Assembly: GCA_947561715.1 (NCBI GenBank)
Contig: OX387197.1
Span: 26,128,266 to 26,192,265 of the forward strand
DNA length: 64,000 bases
Direction of reading: 5' to 3'
Origin: Ascidia mentula
Lineage: Eukaryota; Chordata; Ascidiacea; Phlebobranchia; Ascidiidae
Of the stretch, positions 1 through 10,665 are shown piece after piece. The translations under genes and the position numbers were made by a program. The notes below the pieces were generated by a model, which was not told where the DNA came from, searched no databases, and saw nothing but the letters and a program-made list of their open reading frames with translations. Every line of letters starts with the position of its first letter. The first letter of the stretch is position 1.

Positions 1-1518
1 TTGGTTCGGTTTGGAGTGATTTTTCTGAGTTTGCAGGTTTGGAACATTTTGTCTGGATGTCTGTTTTTAATTTTAACGACTAAGGGGGCAATATGTTGTG
101 TCGATTGTAGAGAACTCCACGCATATCACAGTTATAATGTCAAGAATCTTTGTTGGTAACGAAAGCCATCAACTAAGCAAATGGATCGCGGTGACCAAAT
201 GCCCACAACAGTGGCATGACTTTAGTACAGGGGACAAATTTATCCAAATTTATTTAATTTAATACTTGATTGTTACATTTGTTTGTAAAACGTACGCAAA
301 AAATAAATGCAACGAAACTGGCTTTTCGGGGTAAAAAATAACGGACTATCCGAAATGTAATCGGGATTAAGGTCAAGTCCGAATTTAATCGAACTTGGTG
401 GCTGAGGTTGAATCTTTTCGATCATGCATGAAGGATCGCAGTTTGTTTGTCGAGAGGTGTAGAAGGTGTTGCATCACCGCGAACCCAACATTAAACCTGT
501 CCAGAAAGTCCCAATGAGACAACACGCTGCCTGCAGGTCCTGTCAGAACAAAATGAGACCAAAAGCCATGATCTGAGAGACCGAAAACTATGATCTAGGT
601 GAGATCACTTTGTGGTCTGTTGGACCGAAAACCAAGATCTGTTTATTTGTGGAAACAGTCGCAAATATATAGGGATACATCAAAGACGAGAGAGAAACAA
701 AGAGATAATTGCTGCGATTACGCGACAAAGGGGACTTAGAAGAAGTAGCGCAAGTTGAAAGACGTAACGCAAGCGAGATAACCAGCGATGGCGTCAGAAA
801 AACGGGTGTAAATGTAAAAGAGTAGAAGAAATTTCAGAAGACCAAGTTAAAAAAAATGTTAAAGTGTTTCGAATCATGACAAGCCGAATTCCCTACATGC
901 AGAACGAATCCTGAATACTTTTTTATTCTTGCACTTCACACGTGCATAACAACAATTACAAATGTTTGTTTTTCAACATGATGGTGGATCAAGGCACAAT
1001 AACAGAGTTGATATTCGTGCTGCAGTGAGTAAATACCAATCTTAAGAACCGCGTGAGTTATAATGAGTTCGGGAAGCCGCACGGCTCCTACGTAACGAGG
1101 CCGCACGGCTCCTACGTTGATGACGACTTTGGCAGGGGGAACTTCTCATAAGGAAGTAGTTCGACGCAATGCAACGATGCAAGGCTTACGTGAATGTTGA
1201 ATGAACGACACAAGTACAGCATGAAAACACAATGCCAACATTTCAAGACAAGTATAAGCAGTAGAGCCAATAATGTTCAACCCGGCTATTTAGCTGACAA
1301 GATCGTTGAAAGTCACATTATAGCAGCAATAATAGGTCTAAGACCTATTAGGTCGAAACAGTGACCCCGTCTGCAGCCCCTGTTTCAAGACAACTTTACT
1401 GTAAGTAGTTACATTTGGCATTAACTTTATTATTAAAGTCATGCTTTAATAAAAATCAACAAACATGTTTAAAACTTTGAAAGTATGCAGTGATAATTGT
1501 TCATCGTTTTGTGGAACT
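1..1518. repeat. Array spacer: 3' flank module of gene A
   Basis: No gene seen. This stretch is the downstream flank of gene A and is near-identical to 43,820-44,880 (downstream of gene K). Shorter versions lie at about 9,640-10,660, 14,460-15,070, 22,290-22,920 and 52,800-53,400, always just 3' of a class I tail exon. It contains a small GC-rich hairpin (GCCGCACGGCTCCTACGT) that is tandemly doubled at about 1,075-1,116, and a conserved GAACTTCTCATAAGGAAGTA block near 1,139. Short open frames here are not conserved in frame between copies, so I treat it as non-coding duplicated spacer. Confidence 0.7.
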
Positions 1519-4492
1519 TTACTTGAAATCCATGTATTCTGAATTCCCATCAGTAGTTTTAATATTCACGTATTGAGGAGCTTGCGTGGTTTCGTAATGG
1601 TTGATTTCAGGATTGGGTTGATGTTGGTTGGATGGATGGTTCTGTCGTGCTGGTTGGTTATTGGTTTTTGGGATTGTTTGTGGTAAAATGTACGCATCGT
1701 CAGGTTGTCCGTTATCTGCAGTTGTTGAGACAAGATGTGGTTTATGGTGAAAACGCAAAATATAATTTCGTTGATGAGTTTATGAATCGAAATCATGTTG
1801 ACCATGACGTGCCTTTTTTGTTTCGTGTATTTTTTGTTGCATTAGACGTGTGCAGTTACTTGGTTACCGGCTATCCGGATGGATAAAAACAAAAAGTAGT
1901 AATTTTACAGACTAACAGCATCGCAGACACGTTAAACAGACTAAACTTAATGTAACCCGCTTAACACAGAAATCGTTCGGTATGAACTGTATATGGTTGT
2001 TGTTACAGGATGACCAAGCACATCATATTGTACGGCTGGACTAGTTAATTGAGAAAACTGTGACTTTCAAATTCACCTGTATGCTTTTCATGCGTAATAA
2101 CTAGCGGTTATATAAAATCCAAATTGAGCGTCAGAAAGCTTATCAGGAAGCAACCGTACAAGGTTTTACTCACCTGCCTCTGCTGCAACCGTGACTTCGT
2201 TGGGATTCACCAATCCAACATCCCTAAAAACAGTGTTTACCCTTCAGATAATAAACAAACAACAATTTCAAACTCGCCTTGCTTTTTCGTCTCTGCTCCA
2301 TCGCACGATATCCAACCATGCAAATTAGGGCAATCACCGCAATGCAAGCCAACGTCCAACCCATCATAGCTGACAAGTTGGTTCTGTTGGAAGCTGTTTT
2401 GGTTGGAAAATAAAAACAGTGTATGGGTGTAATTGTAAGACTTTCATGTTTATGAAATGTTTAAATGGATGATTATTTTCTCAACACATATTGTTAAATA
2501 CTTATTGTACTACTGCTTAAGACTGTTACAATTGTGTCTGTTGGTTTACCAGTCGTAGTAATCAGTACGGTTGTTTCCTTGGCCAGTTTGTTTGTCCCGC
2601 TGGATGAACTTGTGCTTAACACTGCAGTGCTCACCACCGTGGCTACCGCCGTTGCTGCAAAAACATTTCATTAGCGAGGTTTTTAATTTGAGTTTATAAA
2701 TTCTTTAAAATTCGACCATTTAGTAAATAAAAATCCTATTATGAAAGTGCAGACAGAATTTAAATTTTTATGTTTTGATTTCATTGATCAATTTGTGTAT
2801 ATCACAAGAAAGGAATAAAATGAAGACCTGTTTTCTTTGCTGTGTTGATTGGATTATATATTTTTTTAGTAATCGGTCTCACAAAGCATTGCACTGCGAT
2901 ATATCTGGGCTAAGATGCCGAATTGTAGGCGAAATATATATCTCATAAACAACAGAAAGACATTTGACTTAGGTTTTCTCTTACAAAACTTGTAAAAAAA
3001 TAGAAACCAAGTTTTTGTTCCCCATAAGACTGTCGGGAAATTCCCATACATATTTTGAGAGTTATATCTTGACAAACATGCAAACAGTGCGATTGTCCGG
3101 CTTAGTTGACGAGTCATTTGAATGAATTCCAAAATTTGTTTTTACTAAGAATTTGTTTTGATTTATCAATAATTCATCTCAAAAAGTATGCAGGCAAATA
3201 CTTCCTAACTCATACGGTCACAAATATGTCTCGAAATATGTTATTGCCCTACAGGTGGTTGTTGTTGTGGGTATTGCTGCACTATTAGCTGTTGTTGTGG
3301 GTATTGCTGTACTGGTGATTGTGGTGGTGGAGGCAACAGTGGTGGTTTTGGTTGTCGTAGACGCCGTACCTGTTTAAACGCAACATTTTACCAACTTTCG
3401 AAAGCCGAACATTCATACAAAAAAATAAATATGAGGCTAAAGTAAAGGAATGCAATTGAAACCTTGTTGCCGACATTACAAACAAACACCTAACTTACAG
3501 CGGTATTTTGGGCAGAATTCCTTCACATATATATCTGAATGAGTATGAGTAAGTAACATCCATTGCTATACATTAAAACCGGTCAAATGAACTTGACGTT
3601 GAATTAAATTACCTAGTGGGTTTCTTTCACAAATATATCTCGATACACTCGAGCAAGAAAAATCTCTCCATCCGTATTTTGGATCGAGTTCATAAATCCA
3701 TCCCATTATTACACAATCCTCATTTCCGCCAGCGTTGTTTGGTTCCTGCGACAGCCACTGTCCTCTGAAACCTTTTGATCCATCCGTCCACTGGAAGTTG
3801 TTTGTTCCCTGAACTCGTGTTGCTCCAATGTAGAACGAGTACGGAAAAGCTGAGTGGTAAACAACACAGGAATGTTTAAAGTTATTACAACCGGTTTAAT
3901 ATCATGTGCAACTTTCTTACATACGAAATAACCAACCTTAAATATTTTCGTATGTAGAAAGTTGCACTAGATAATAAATATTTATGGAATTAAATCGTTA
4001 AATATTTTACACAAAAGCACGTGAATTCTCAGTGTTTTGCGAATAATTCCTTGTATTGAGCGATGTTGCGTATAACATTTAATACGATATATTTTTCATT
4101 ATGTATGCCGAACAAATGTTTCTGTGCTCGCATCGCACCACTGCACATGCCCCAAGTGGGTTATTACGTATGTCTCTCTTTGATTCGTTGGAAAAACTAA
4201 CCGATCCAGGAATGCCATTGAACTTGTTTATCTTGATTGACCAACGTATAAAAATCAAATGATAAATTTTATTACCTTTTACATTCCCAATCTTTCCAAC
4301 CAGGAATTTAAATATAGCTAAGGTTTTAGCATTGGCGAGATGTGCATTCTGTCTACTGCATGTTGTTTCAGCATCTGTGTATGAATTAACTCGAGGTCCG
4401 ATCAGATATTCGTGGTAGTCATCATACTTGTACCAAGTTTGTCCAAAAACAACCGATAGAAAATTTCCAAGCAAGAGAACAAACAACTTCAT
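1519..4492 (-). CDS. Gene A: class I CTLD receptor, tail frameshifted
   Basis: Single-pass receptor with a signal peptide (MKLFVLLL..., start chosen at the first ATG before the hydrophobic run) and a C-type lectin-like domain. Exons: 4276-4492, 3613-3849, an optional Thr-rich exon starting at 3369 whose donor is unclear, 2502-2654 (Thr/Ser stalk), 2278-2393 (transmembrane), 2174-2223, 1519-1715 (tail). The CTLD has the four canonical cysteines, EPN followed by NEDC, and WRD, so a mannose-type calcium site is expected. The membrane exon has NLSAMMGWTLACIAVIALIC. The tail exon carries AYIL, HYETT, QYVNI and EYMDF. Odd: exon 4 is 116 nt where genes D and K have 115 nt. The extra T/A near its 3' end (about 2,283) puts exons 5 and 6 out of frame and gives a stop at the exon 5/6 junction. 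The exon 4 donor is GC rather than GT. Either a tail-less receptor, a pseudogene, or a base-calling error. Confidence 0.75.
2278..2279 (-). other. GC-type 5' splice site after exon 4 (class I genes)
   Basis: Gene A exon 4 ends AAG and the intron starts GCGAG. The same GC donor is present in gene C (11,483), K (45,622) and M (53,907), while gene D has GTGAG at 15,772 and gene H has GTGAG at 32,898. Exon 5 shows GC donors in C (11,379), D (15,668) and M (53,804) but GT in A, H and K. Exons on both sides keep phase only if these GC sites are used. Confidence 0.7.
3907..3966. repeat. Inverted repeat in intron 1 of gene A
   Basis: TGCAACTTTCTTACATACGA on the left is matched by its near-perfect reverse complement ending at 3966, with a loop of roughly 20 nt. 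A slightly diverged copy sits at the same intron position in gene K (47,259-47,319). It could form a stem in the pre-mRNA or be a small palindromic insertion. Confidence 0.65.
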
Positions 4493-6309
4493 AATCACTT
4501 GTGTTTTACTTCAGTGTGGGTTAATTTGCAAACATCTCAAATAACATAACCCGTTGCCTGCAACAAAACTGGAAATTTATGTTTGTGCTTGCTTGTGTGC
4601 CCAGTTTTGCAGGTTATTGCAAAATATTGAAAACAAGAAAGTGCACTTTTCTCTCGAAAGCGACATAATAAATCCTTCAATCATTTGGCGAAATTAATAA
4701 AATATTACTGTAAACGTTTCATCGACATCCTCCCTATTTCATCACAATAGAAATATTAAACAATCTTTGTCCTTAATGTTGCTAAAATCGGGACAACTCT
4801 CATACTGACTTGTAGGCAGTTCAGCATGAAACAACACTTTCAACATAATAGTAAACGCACTGAATGACGTCAACGGAAATAGTGAGTTTGTCATTAGATG
4901 GATATGATATACTATGTGATAAGGTTGGGTAGAGTATTTGCAGGAAATAGGTGGATTACGAATAAAACCTCGCTGCAACTTCATTCTGCGCAGTCGATAC
5001 ACACACGAGGTACTTGCTATAAACAGGACCAGTCTGGTTTGATGTAGAAATATATATTTCGTCCTATTGGCATTCTGTAATGTAAACACAACATTGAACA
5101 ATATGTAAGATGTTGAAATGTCTGAAATCATAAATAATAGTTAGAATGTGAATGGAACAAATTTATATCTGTCACAACACCACAGTTACCCAGCTGGCGA
5201 CTCAAGATCGGATACAAAACCATAACATGAATATTCTGCAGAAAAGAAAGCTTGTGTGTGACAAATAATTCCTGATACAAGCGACTGTCTTTGTTATCCA
5301 CGTCACTGCTATAATGTCGTCAAAAACGAAGGATGGAAATCGTTGCAACGATGGGAATGGTGAGTGATTCCCGGACTCGCTTATCACGTCACTGCTACAG
5401 CAGAAGTGTTGTTAACGTATTTACGTATTGGGTGTTCTAGGTTGTACACTGATGAATTGGTCTGCTTGTGGAAGATGTACAAGAAATATATCAATGGTTG
5501 GTTTGTTATATTACTGCTTTGATTCGTCGCTTTTGCAATCGCAAAACCTTCCACTCAACATACGTCATCTTTTCCTTTTACGCTGGAGTATAACAACGGA
5601 GAGGGAAACGGTTGATGACTGAGTTCTCCACCAGCTATACAGTTGTAAACCACTCGCTCGATGTACCAGTAACTAACTTTTGTGAAAAACATTTTGATTT
5701 TTTTGAAGTTTTTCTTTGATCAATTCGTAAAATGTAAGAAATTCATCACAAAGGAACAAATAGAATGTTTTTCTAAATGCAAATAGACGTCATATATGTA
5801 TTGATGAATATGCACACCATAAATTCCACAATATCATAAAACTGCCATCAGAAAAAGTTGTGCTTTATTTTCCTTTGTCTCCATGATTACAAATGTTTGG
5901 CTTGATTTAATGTAAAATTGTCCCACTTTAAAAGATAAACACCCCCTGCGATTTCTAGTTCCGCGCTTGTATCGGGTTGCTTTATGACGTCATATAGATC
6001 TTAACTTTACGAAAACCATACAGAACAGAACACAGATACAAAATATAAAAACGATCAATTTTTGAGCATAACGTGACTGTGCGCAGATGAATATAAGTTC
6101 CCGCAGCAGTCTGCTTCACTCTGCCCACCGGACCAAAACGATATTAAGAAGCAAGAAGAAAATAAAGAAAGTGATAAAATGTAATACTTTTATTCGGTCA
6201 GATCCCAATAAAATCACTGTTATTTATCAAAAACTGAATTCCTGTTCCAGTTGCAAGCAAGTTTACGACAATTTATGCAATTTTTAGCAAATGTTTTTTA
6301 TCACAATAA
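4493..6309. repeat. Spacer between genes A and B
   Basis: No gene supported. 4,500-5,130 is duplicated upstream of gene H (34,280-34,920) and gene K (47,830-48,480), so it is the shared 5' flank of these three paralogues and probably holds their promoter. About 5,150-5,640 is repeated at 17,880-18,330 and 34,940-35,300. 5,640-6,290 resembles 18,350-19,110, the sequence 3' of gene E. Open frames here differ between copies. Confidence 0.65.
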
Positions 6310-8410
6310 CTACTCAACTCTCATATATGCATTATGGCCCCCTGCATTAGAAGCAGTTGCTTCAGATTTGTTTACGTAATCGGGTTGCTGGATGACATCA
6401 TAGTTTATTTCGTGGTTGATTTGATGTTGGTTATGAGGTTTGGTTCCTATTCTTTGCGGGTTGTCATTTGGAACAGTTTGTGGAACGATGTAAGTATCGT
6501 CTTGATCAACTCCCCTGTTTGCTTTTATTCATAATAAGATTTGATGATAATACAGTAAATAATATTTTACTTTTTATTTGCTTTTACACATACCTAATAT
6601 TTGCAAATTATTGATCAAATTAACGAAACATTTATTTTTGCCTCATTTCGCTGGCACCGAAGGCAACGATATTCAAAACTGCGAGTTTTACAAAGCTACA
6701 GATTTAGGTTTGTTGCTCAACATATGTCGAACAATACTTTCGAACTTACTGGTGGCAATGTTTCTTCCTTGTATATTATTTTCTTCAGTCCTGCAGAAAG
6801 GAAATGTAAATTTTGGGCAAGTTACTGTGGAAGGGCTTACAGCTACAAATATTTTGTTTGTTAGTGTTTCATGCCAAACAACGACTTACATCTGGTTCAT
6901 CCTTGAAATTAAATACAAGGTTATGCCGACAATCAGAAGGAGAAGGATCAGGTCTGGAACCACGGAGGCAATTATTAAGCTTGAAATGTTGTTGGATGGA
7001 ATTTGTGAATTGGTACGTGCTGTACGCGTGACTGTATAGAAATTTGGGTCAAACTCTTTGTGTTGTTTAAAGCTGGATATAAGGAAACAATAACATCAGG
7101 TTTACTTACACAAAGACGAAGGCAAATTTTGGGTTGATTTTGAACTTTCAGTCGCTGAAGAAATTACTTCGTGAGTATTTGTAGCAATACTCGTGGTAGT
7201 TGATGTCGTAGACTTTTGAGTTGTTGTTGTTTTCATGAGGGTCGTGGTTGACATGGAGGACGTTGTTGTGCTCGGGCCTTGAATTAAAGGGTAACACGTT
7301 ACATCTGTTTTCTCCTCGGCAATTTTGTCAAATTTATTTTGAGAGTAGTCAAAACTAGATGAAAAAAGCTAACAGAAACTAAACCGGATCAGTGAACCAA
7401 GCTAACCTGGAAGGCTGTCGATTGAGAACTGTATTGAGAGTTACGATCATAACTAGTCAAACCAATAGATTTTCTTTCTTGCAACACAGGATATATTTGC
7501 TTCTGTAAATTGTTGAAAAAGCAGTTGTTTTATATACACTTTATCCATTGCGATGGTAACCATACAGCAATAATTTACCTTCCGGCTTCCGTTCACAAAT
7601 ATATCCCGATGTTACATTGCATTCAGTACTTCTCCACTTGTATGTCGAATCAAGTGAAGTTAATGAACCCATTATCACACAATACTTGAATCCTGTTGCG
7701 ATCGATTTCCCTGTTGCCCACTGTCCATTGACAACATTTGATGATATAAGATGTATCCACTTATAGATGCTTGTTCCTGCAGTTCGTTTCGCTCCGATGT
7801 AAAAAGAATTTGGTAGAGCTGTGAAGAGTAAATACGTTTGCAGAAAACACAACTGTATTTAATTAATCCGATGTTTACTATTGCGGTTTTACTAGCTTGA
7901 TAGACCTACATTGTTTCAAGAAAATAATTGTATATATTGGCAATACCGTGGTAAATTGTCACATAATCATCATAACAAATAGTTATTCAGCGTATGCATA
8001 TACAAGCCTAGAATAGGTTCATAAATCGATCCTGTTTTCGCTTTGGTGTCTAATTGTAATTAAAAATTATGCATAATTGCATGTAATATCGAAAATTTAA
8101 ATTAGCTAAAAGAGTTTTTTCGTTGTGTATTTAAGCTTGCCAAGTGAAATAAGCAGAAAAAGTGTAACTCATTCGAAATGTAGGTTGCTTGACCTGTAAC
8201 TGTTCCAATCTTTCCCACAAGAAAGTTAAATATAGCTGTTGTTTTAACATTAGCGAGATATGCATTGTGTGAACTGCATGCTGTTTCAGCTTCTGTGCAT
8301 GAATTAACTTGAGGTCCGATCAAATATTCCCTGTAGTCGTCCAACTTGTACCAAGTTTGTCCAAAAACAACCGGTAGAAAGGTTGCAAATAACACAACAA
8401 GTAACGTCAT
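6310..8410 (-). CDS. Gene B: class II CTLD receptor, intact, ITIM-like tail
   Basis: Exons 8194-8410, 7579-7818, 7110-7277, 6890-7031, 6750-6790 and 6310-6521 splice in phase (1-1-1-2-1) to 339 aa. Signal peptide MTLLVVLFATFLPVVFG, then a CTLD split across exons 1 and 2. The sugar-site motif is GKSIATG in place of EPN, and WRS in place of WND, so classical calcium-dependent sugar binding is unlikely. The stalk is about 56 residues rich in Thr/Ser. The membrane segment starts SLIIASVVPDLILLLLIVG and contains an Asp. The tail has TYIV, INYDVI (matches the ITIM pattern [ILVS]xYxx[ILV]), DYVNK (YxN, Grb2-SH2 type) and a C-terminal AYMRVE. It is probably a phosphotyrosine-signalling cell-surface receptor; ligand unknown. 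Family assignment is firm, signalling is inference. Confidence 0.88.
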
Positions 8411-10665
8411 TGTCAGGTGAGTACCTATTCTAAATGAATTTAATCGCAACTCTAAATTGTAGCTGTGCAGAATAATACAATGCAAAAATTAGTTGATATT
8501 TAAGCACCAGCAGCCTCAAAAATATGACATAATGAATCGTATTTATCAATTGCAGCATCAAAATAAGGGAAAAACGTTTTTATTGTCACATTGCGGCGTC
8601 TTTAGGTCCCTGGCCCGTCCCTCACAACAACTGGAACTTTTTTGTTATCCGTCGCTAATACATAACAAAAAATCAAAATCTTTCTAGATTCAGGAAGATT
8701 GCAACTGTTTTACAGTAAATGTTTTCCGAGAATGAAATGTTTAGATTGAGCTTGATTTCCATCGTCTCGCTGTGTATTACTTCACGTTGATTGCAGAACG
8801 TTGTTGAAAGGTCTCACCAAGTTACGACCCACGAATGTCATTCACGAGGACAGCTCAGCTTCGACATTCATTGTTTTCACGAAAATGTTTCGCAAAAGTT
8901 ACTCGCTGACTGCTATCTTTCAAGGCTATTATGTCCAATGTTCTACGGTTCCTTGAAACGGAATAATAATATCGTTTTATCAGCAGGTACCCGCCACCAT
9001 TGTAAGCTCCATCTGTATCTGGCACGTTTATTAGCTTTAATATTCTCAAACGCAGTCGAACAAAAGTAACACCAAGAACTTAATGTAACGCTGATGTAAT
9101 CAGAACTAGTTATACTGCAAATACATTCCTAACCACGGCAGTTATGAAACGCTTCATAAATACAACACATTAAACCCGGAAAGAGTAGGCTGAAACTCAA
9201 AATAATGACTGCACAAAGCAAACCATGTGGAAACATGATGCTGCTTAAGTGCTACCTGAAGAGGTGGAAAATGCAGTAAACACTGTAACTTGAATTTACA
9301 GCAGCAGACTCGAATAAACACAAAAAATAAGTTGATTGTAGAGTACAAAATATTTACTACCCTTTTCACATCTATGTGTACATATGGTATTACCGCGGGC
9401 TGAATTATTTGGTTGTTTGGAATGATTTTTCTGAGTTTGCAGGTTTAGAACATTTTGTGTGGATGACTGCTTTTCCAATTCAAGTGGGCTATATTTTGCG
9501 TCGATCGTACACAACCCGGTGACCGAAGACACAACAGTCGAATACGACTTTGGGGATAATTTTTCTAAATTAGTTTAATTTACTACTTGATTGTTAAATT
9601 TTTTTGCAAAATTACTCAAAAATAAATGCAGCTAAACAGGTCTTTCGGGGTAAAAAATACCGGACTATCCGAAATGTAATCGGGATTAAGGTCAAAATCT
9701 GAATTAAACGAAGTTGGTGACTGAGGTTGAATGTTTCAATCATGCATCACGAATCCTGAATAATTTTTAATTGTTGCACTTCACACGTGCATAGCAACAA
9801 TTACAAATATTTGTTTTTCAACATGATGGAGGATCAAGGCAAAATAACAAAATGGATAATCGTGCTGCAGTGAGTAAATACCAATCTTGAAGAATCGCGT
9901 GAGTTATAATGAGTTCACAGAGCCGCGCGGCTCCTACGTAACAATCGAGCTTTACTTAATTGATGACGTCGTTGGCAGGAGGAACTTCTTATAAGGAAGT
10001 AGTTCGACGCAATGCTGCGATGAAAGGCTTACGTGAAATAAAGTTGAATGAACGACACAACGACAGCATGAAAACACAATGCAAACATTTCAAGACAAGA
10101 ACTGTATTTACTCGATTTTAAGCCGCGGCTTATAAAGTTGTTTAACCTACCGCTTGTGCGCTTATATTCTAGGGCGGCGTATATTTATTAATGTCTCGCC
10201 GATATTTTGTCTGCGCTCTGTGTTTTAATGATTTAGCATCAACTCACTGCATCGTACCGATATGTTTTATCGCCCAAGGTTGTCAGCGTATCTGACAATT
10301 GTAAACGACAGATTTTTTGACAGTTATTGTTGTGGGGCACCATTTAAGCGTGCGGCTTACATTCGAGGGCGGCTTATTTTGACTTTACTCCGTGGCATGC
10401 GACTGACAATCGAGAAAATACGATATGCAATGGAGCCAATAATGTTTATGGAAGCTATTTAGCTCACAAGTTTGTTGAAATTCGCATAATAGCTACACTG
10501 ATGAGACCTTAACAGTGACCCTGTTTACAGCCCATTATTTCAAGACAATTTTACTGTAAATAGTTACATTTGGCATTGACTTTATCATTAAAGTCGTGCT
10601 TTAACAAAAGTCAACAAACACGTTCAAAAGTATGCAGTGGTAATTGTTTATCGTTTTCTGGAACT
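8411..10665. repeat. Spacer between genes B and C
   Basis: No gene supported. 8,411-9,600 is the class II 5' flank, repeated upstream of genes E (21,180-22,260), F (25,392-26,080) and J (42,773-44,090). 9,640-10,660 is the class I 3' flank module seen beyond genes A, D, F, K and M, here interrupted by an inverted-repeat insertion (10,104-10,421). The junction of the two modules near 9,640 marks the boundary between neighbouring gene units. Confidence 0.65.
10104..10421. mobile_element. MITE-like insertion in the gene C 3' flank
   Basis: The paralogous spacers at about 1,250, 22,650 and 44,600 run directly from 'ACATTTCAAGACAAG' to 'GAGCCAATAA', but this copy has some 318 extra bases. The extra DNA begins GTATTTACTCGATT and ends AATCGAGAAAATAC, which are inverted repeats of each other (14 bp, one mismatch). 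Inner motifs (AAGCCGCGGCTTATAA near the left end, GCGGCTTACATTCGAGGGCG near the right) are GC-rich and unlike the surrounding sequence. No transposase frame, so a non-autonomous DNA element is the best call. Target-site duplication could not be defined. Confidence 0.75.

Noticed and set aside
1632..1886. Plus-strand frame rich in Val/Leu overlapping the class I tail exon
   Set aside because: It is the antisense of the Gln/Asn/Pro-rich tail exon; the same shadow appears over each paralogue.
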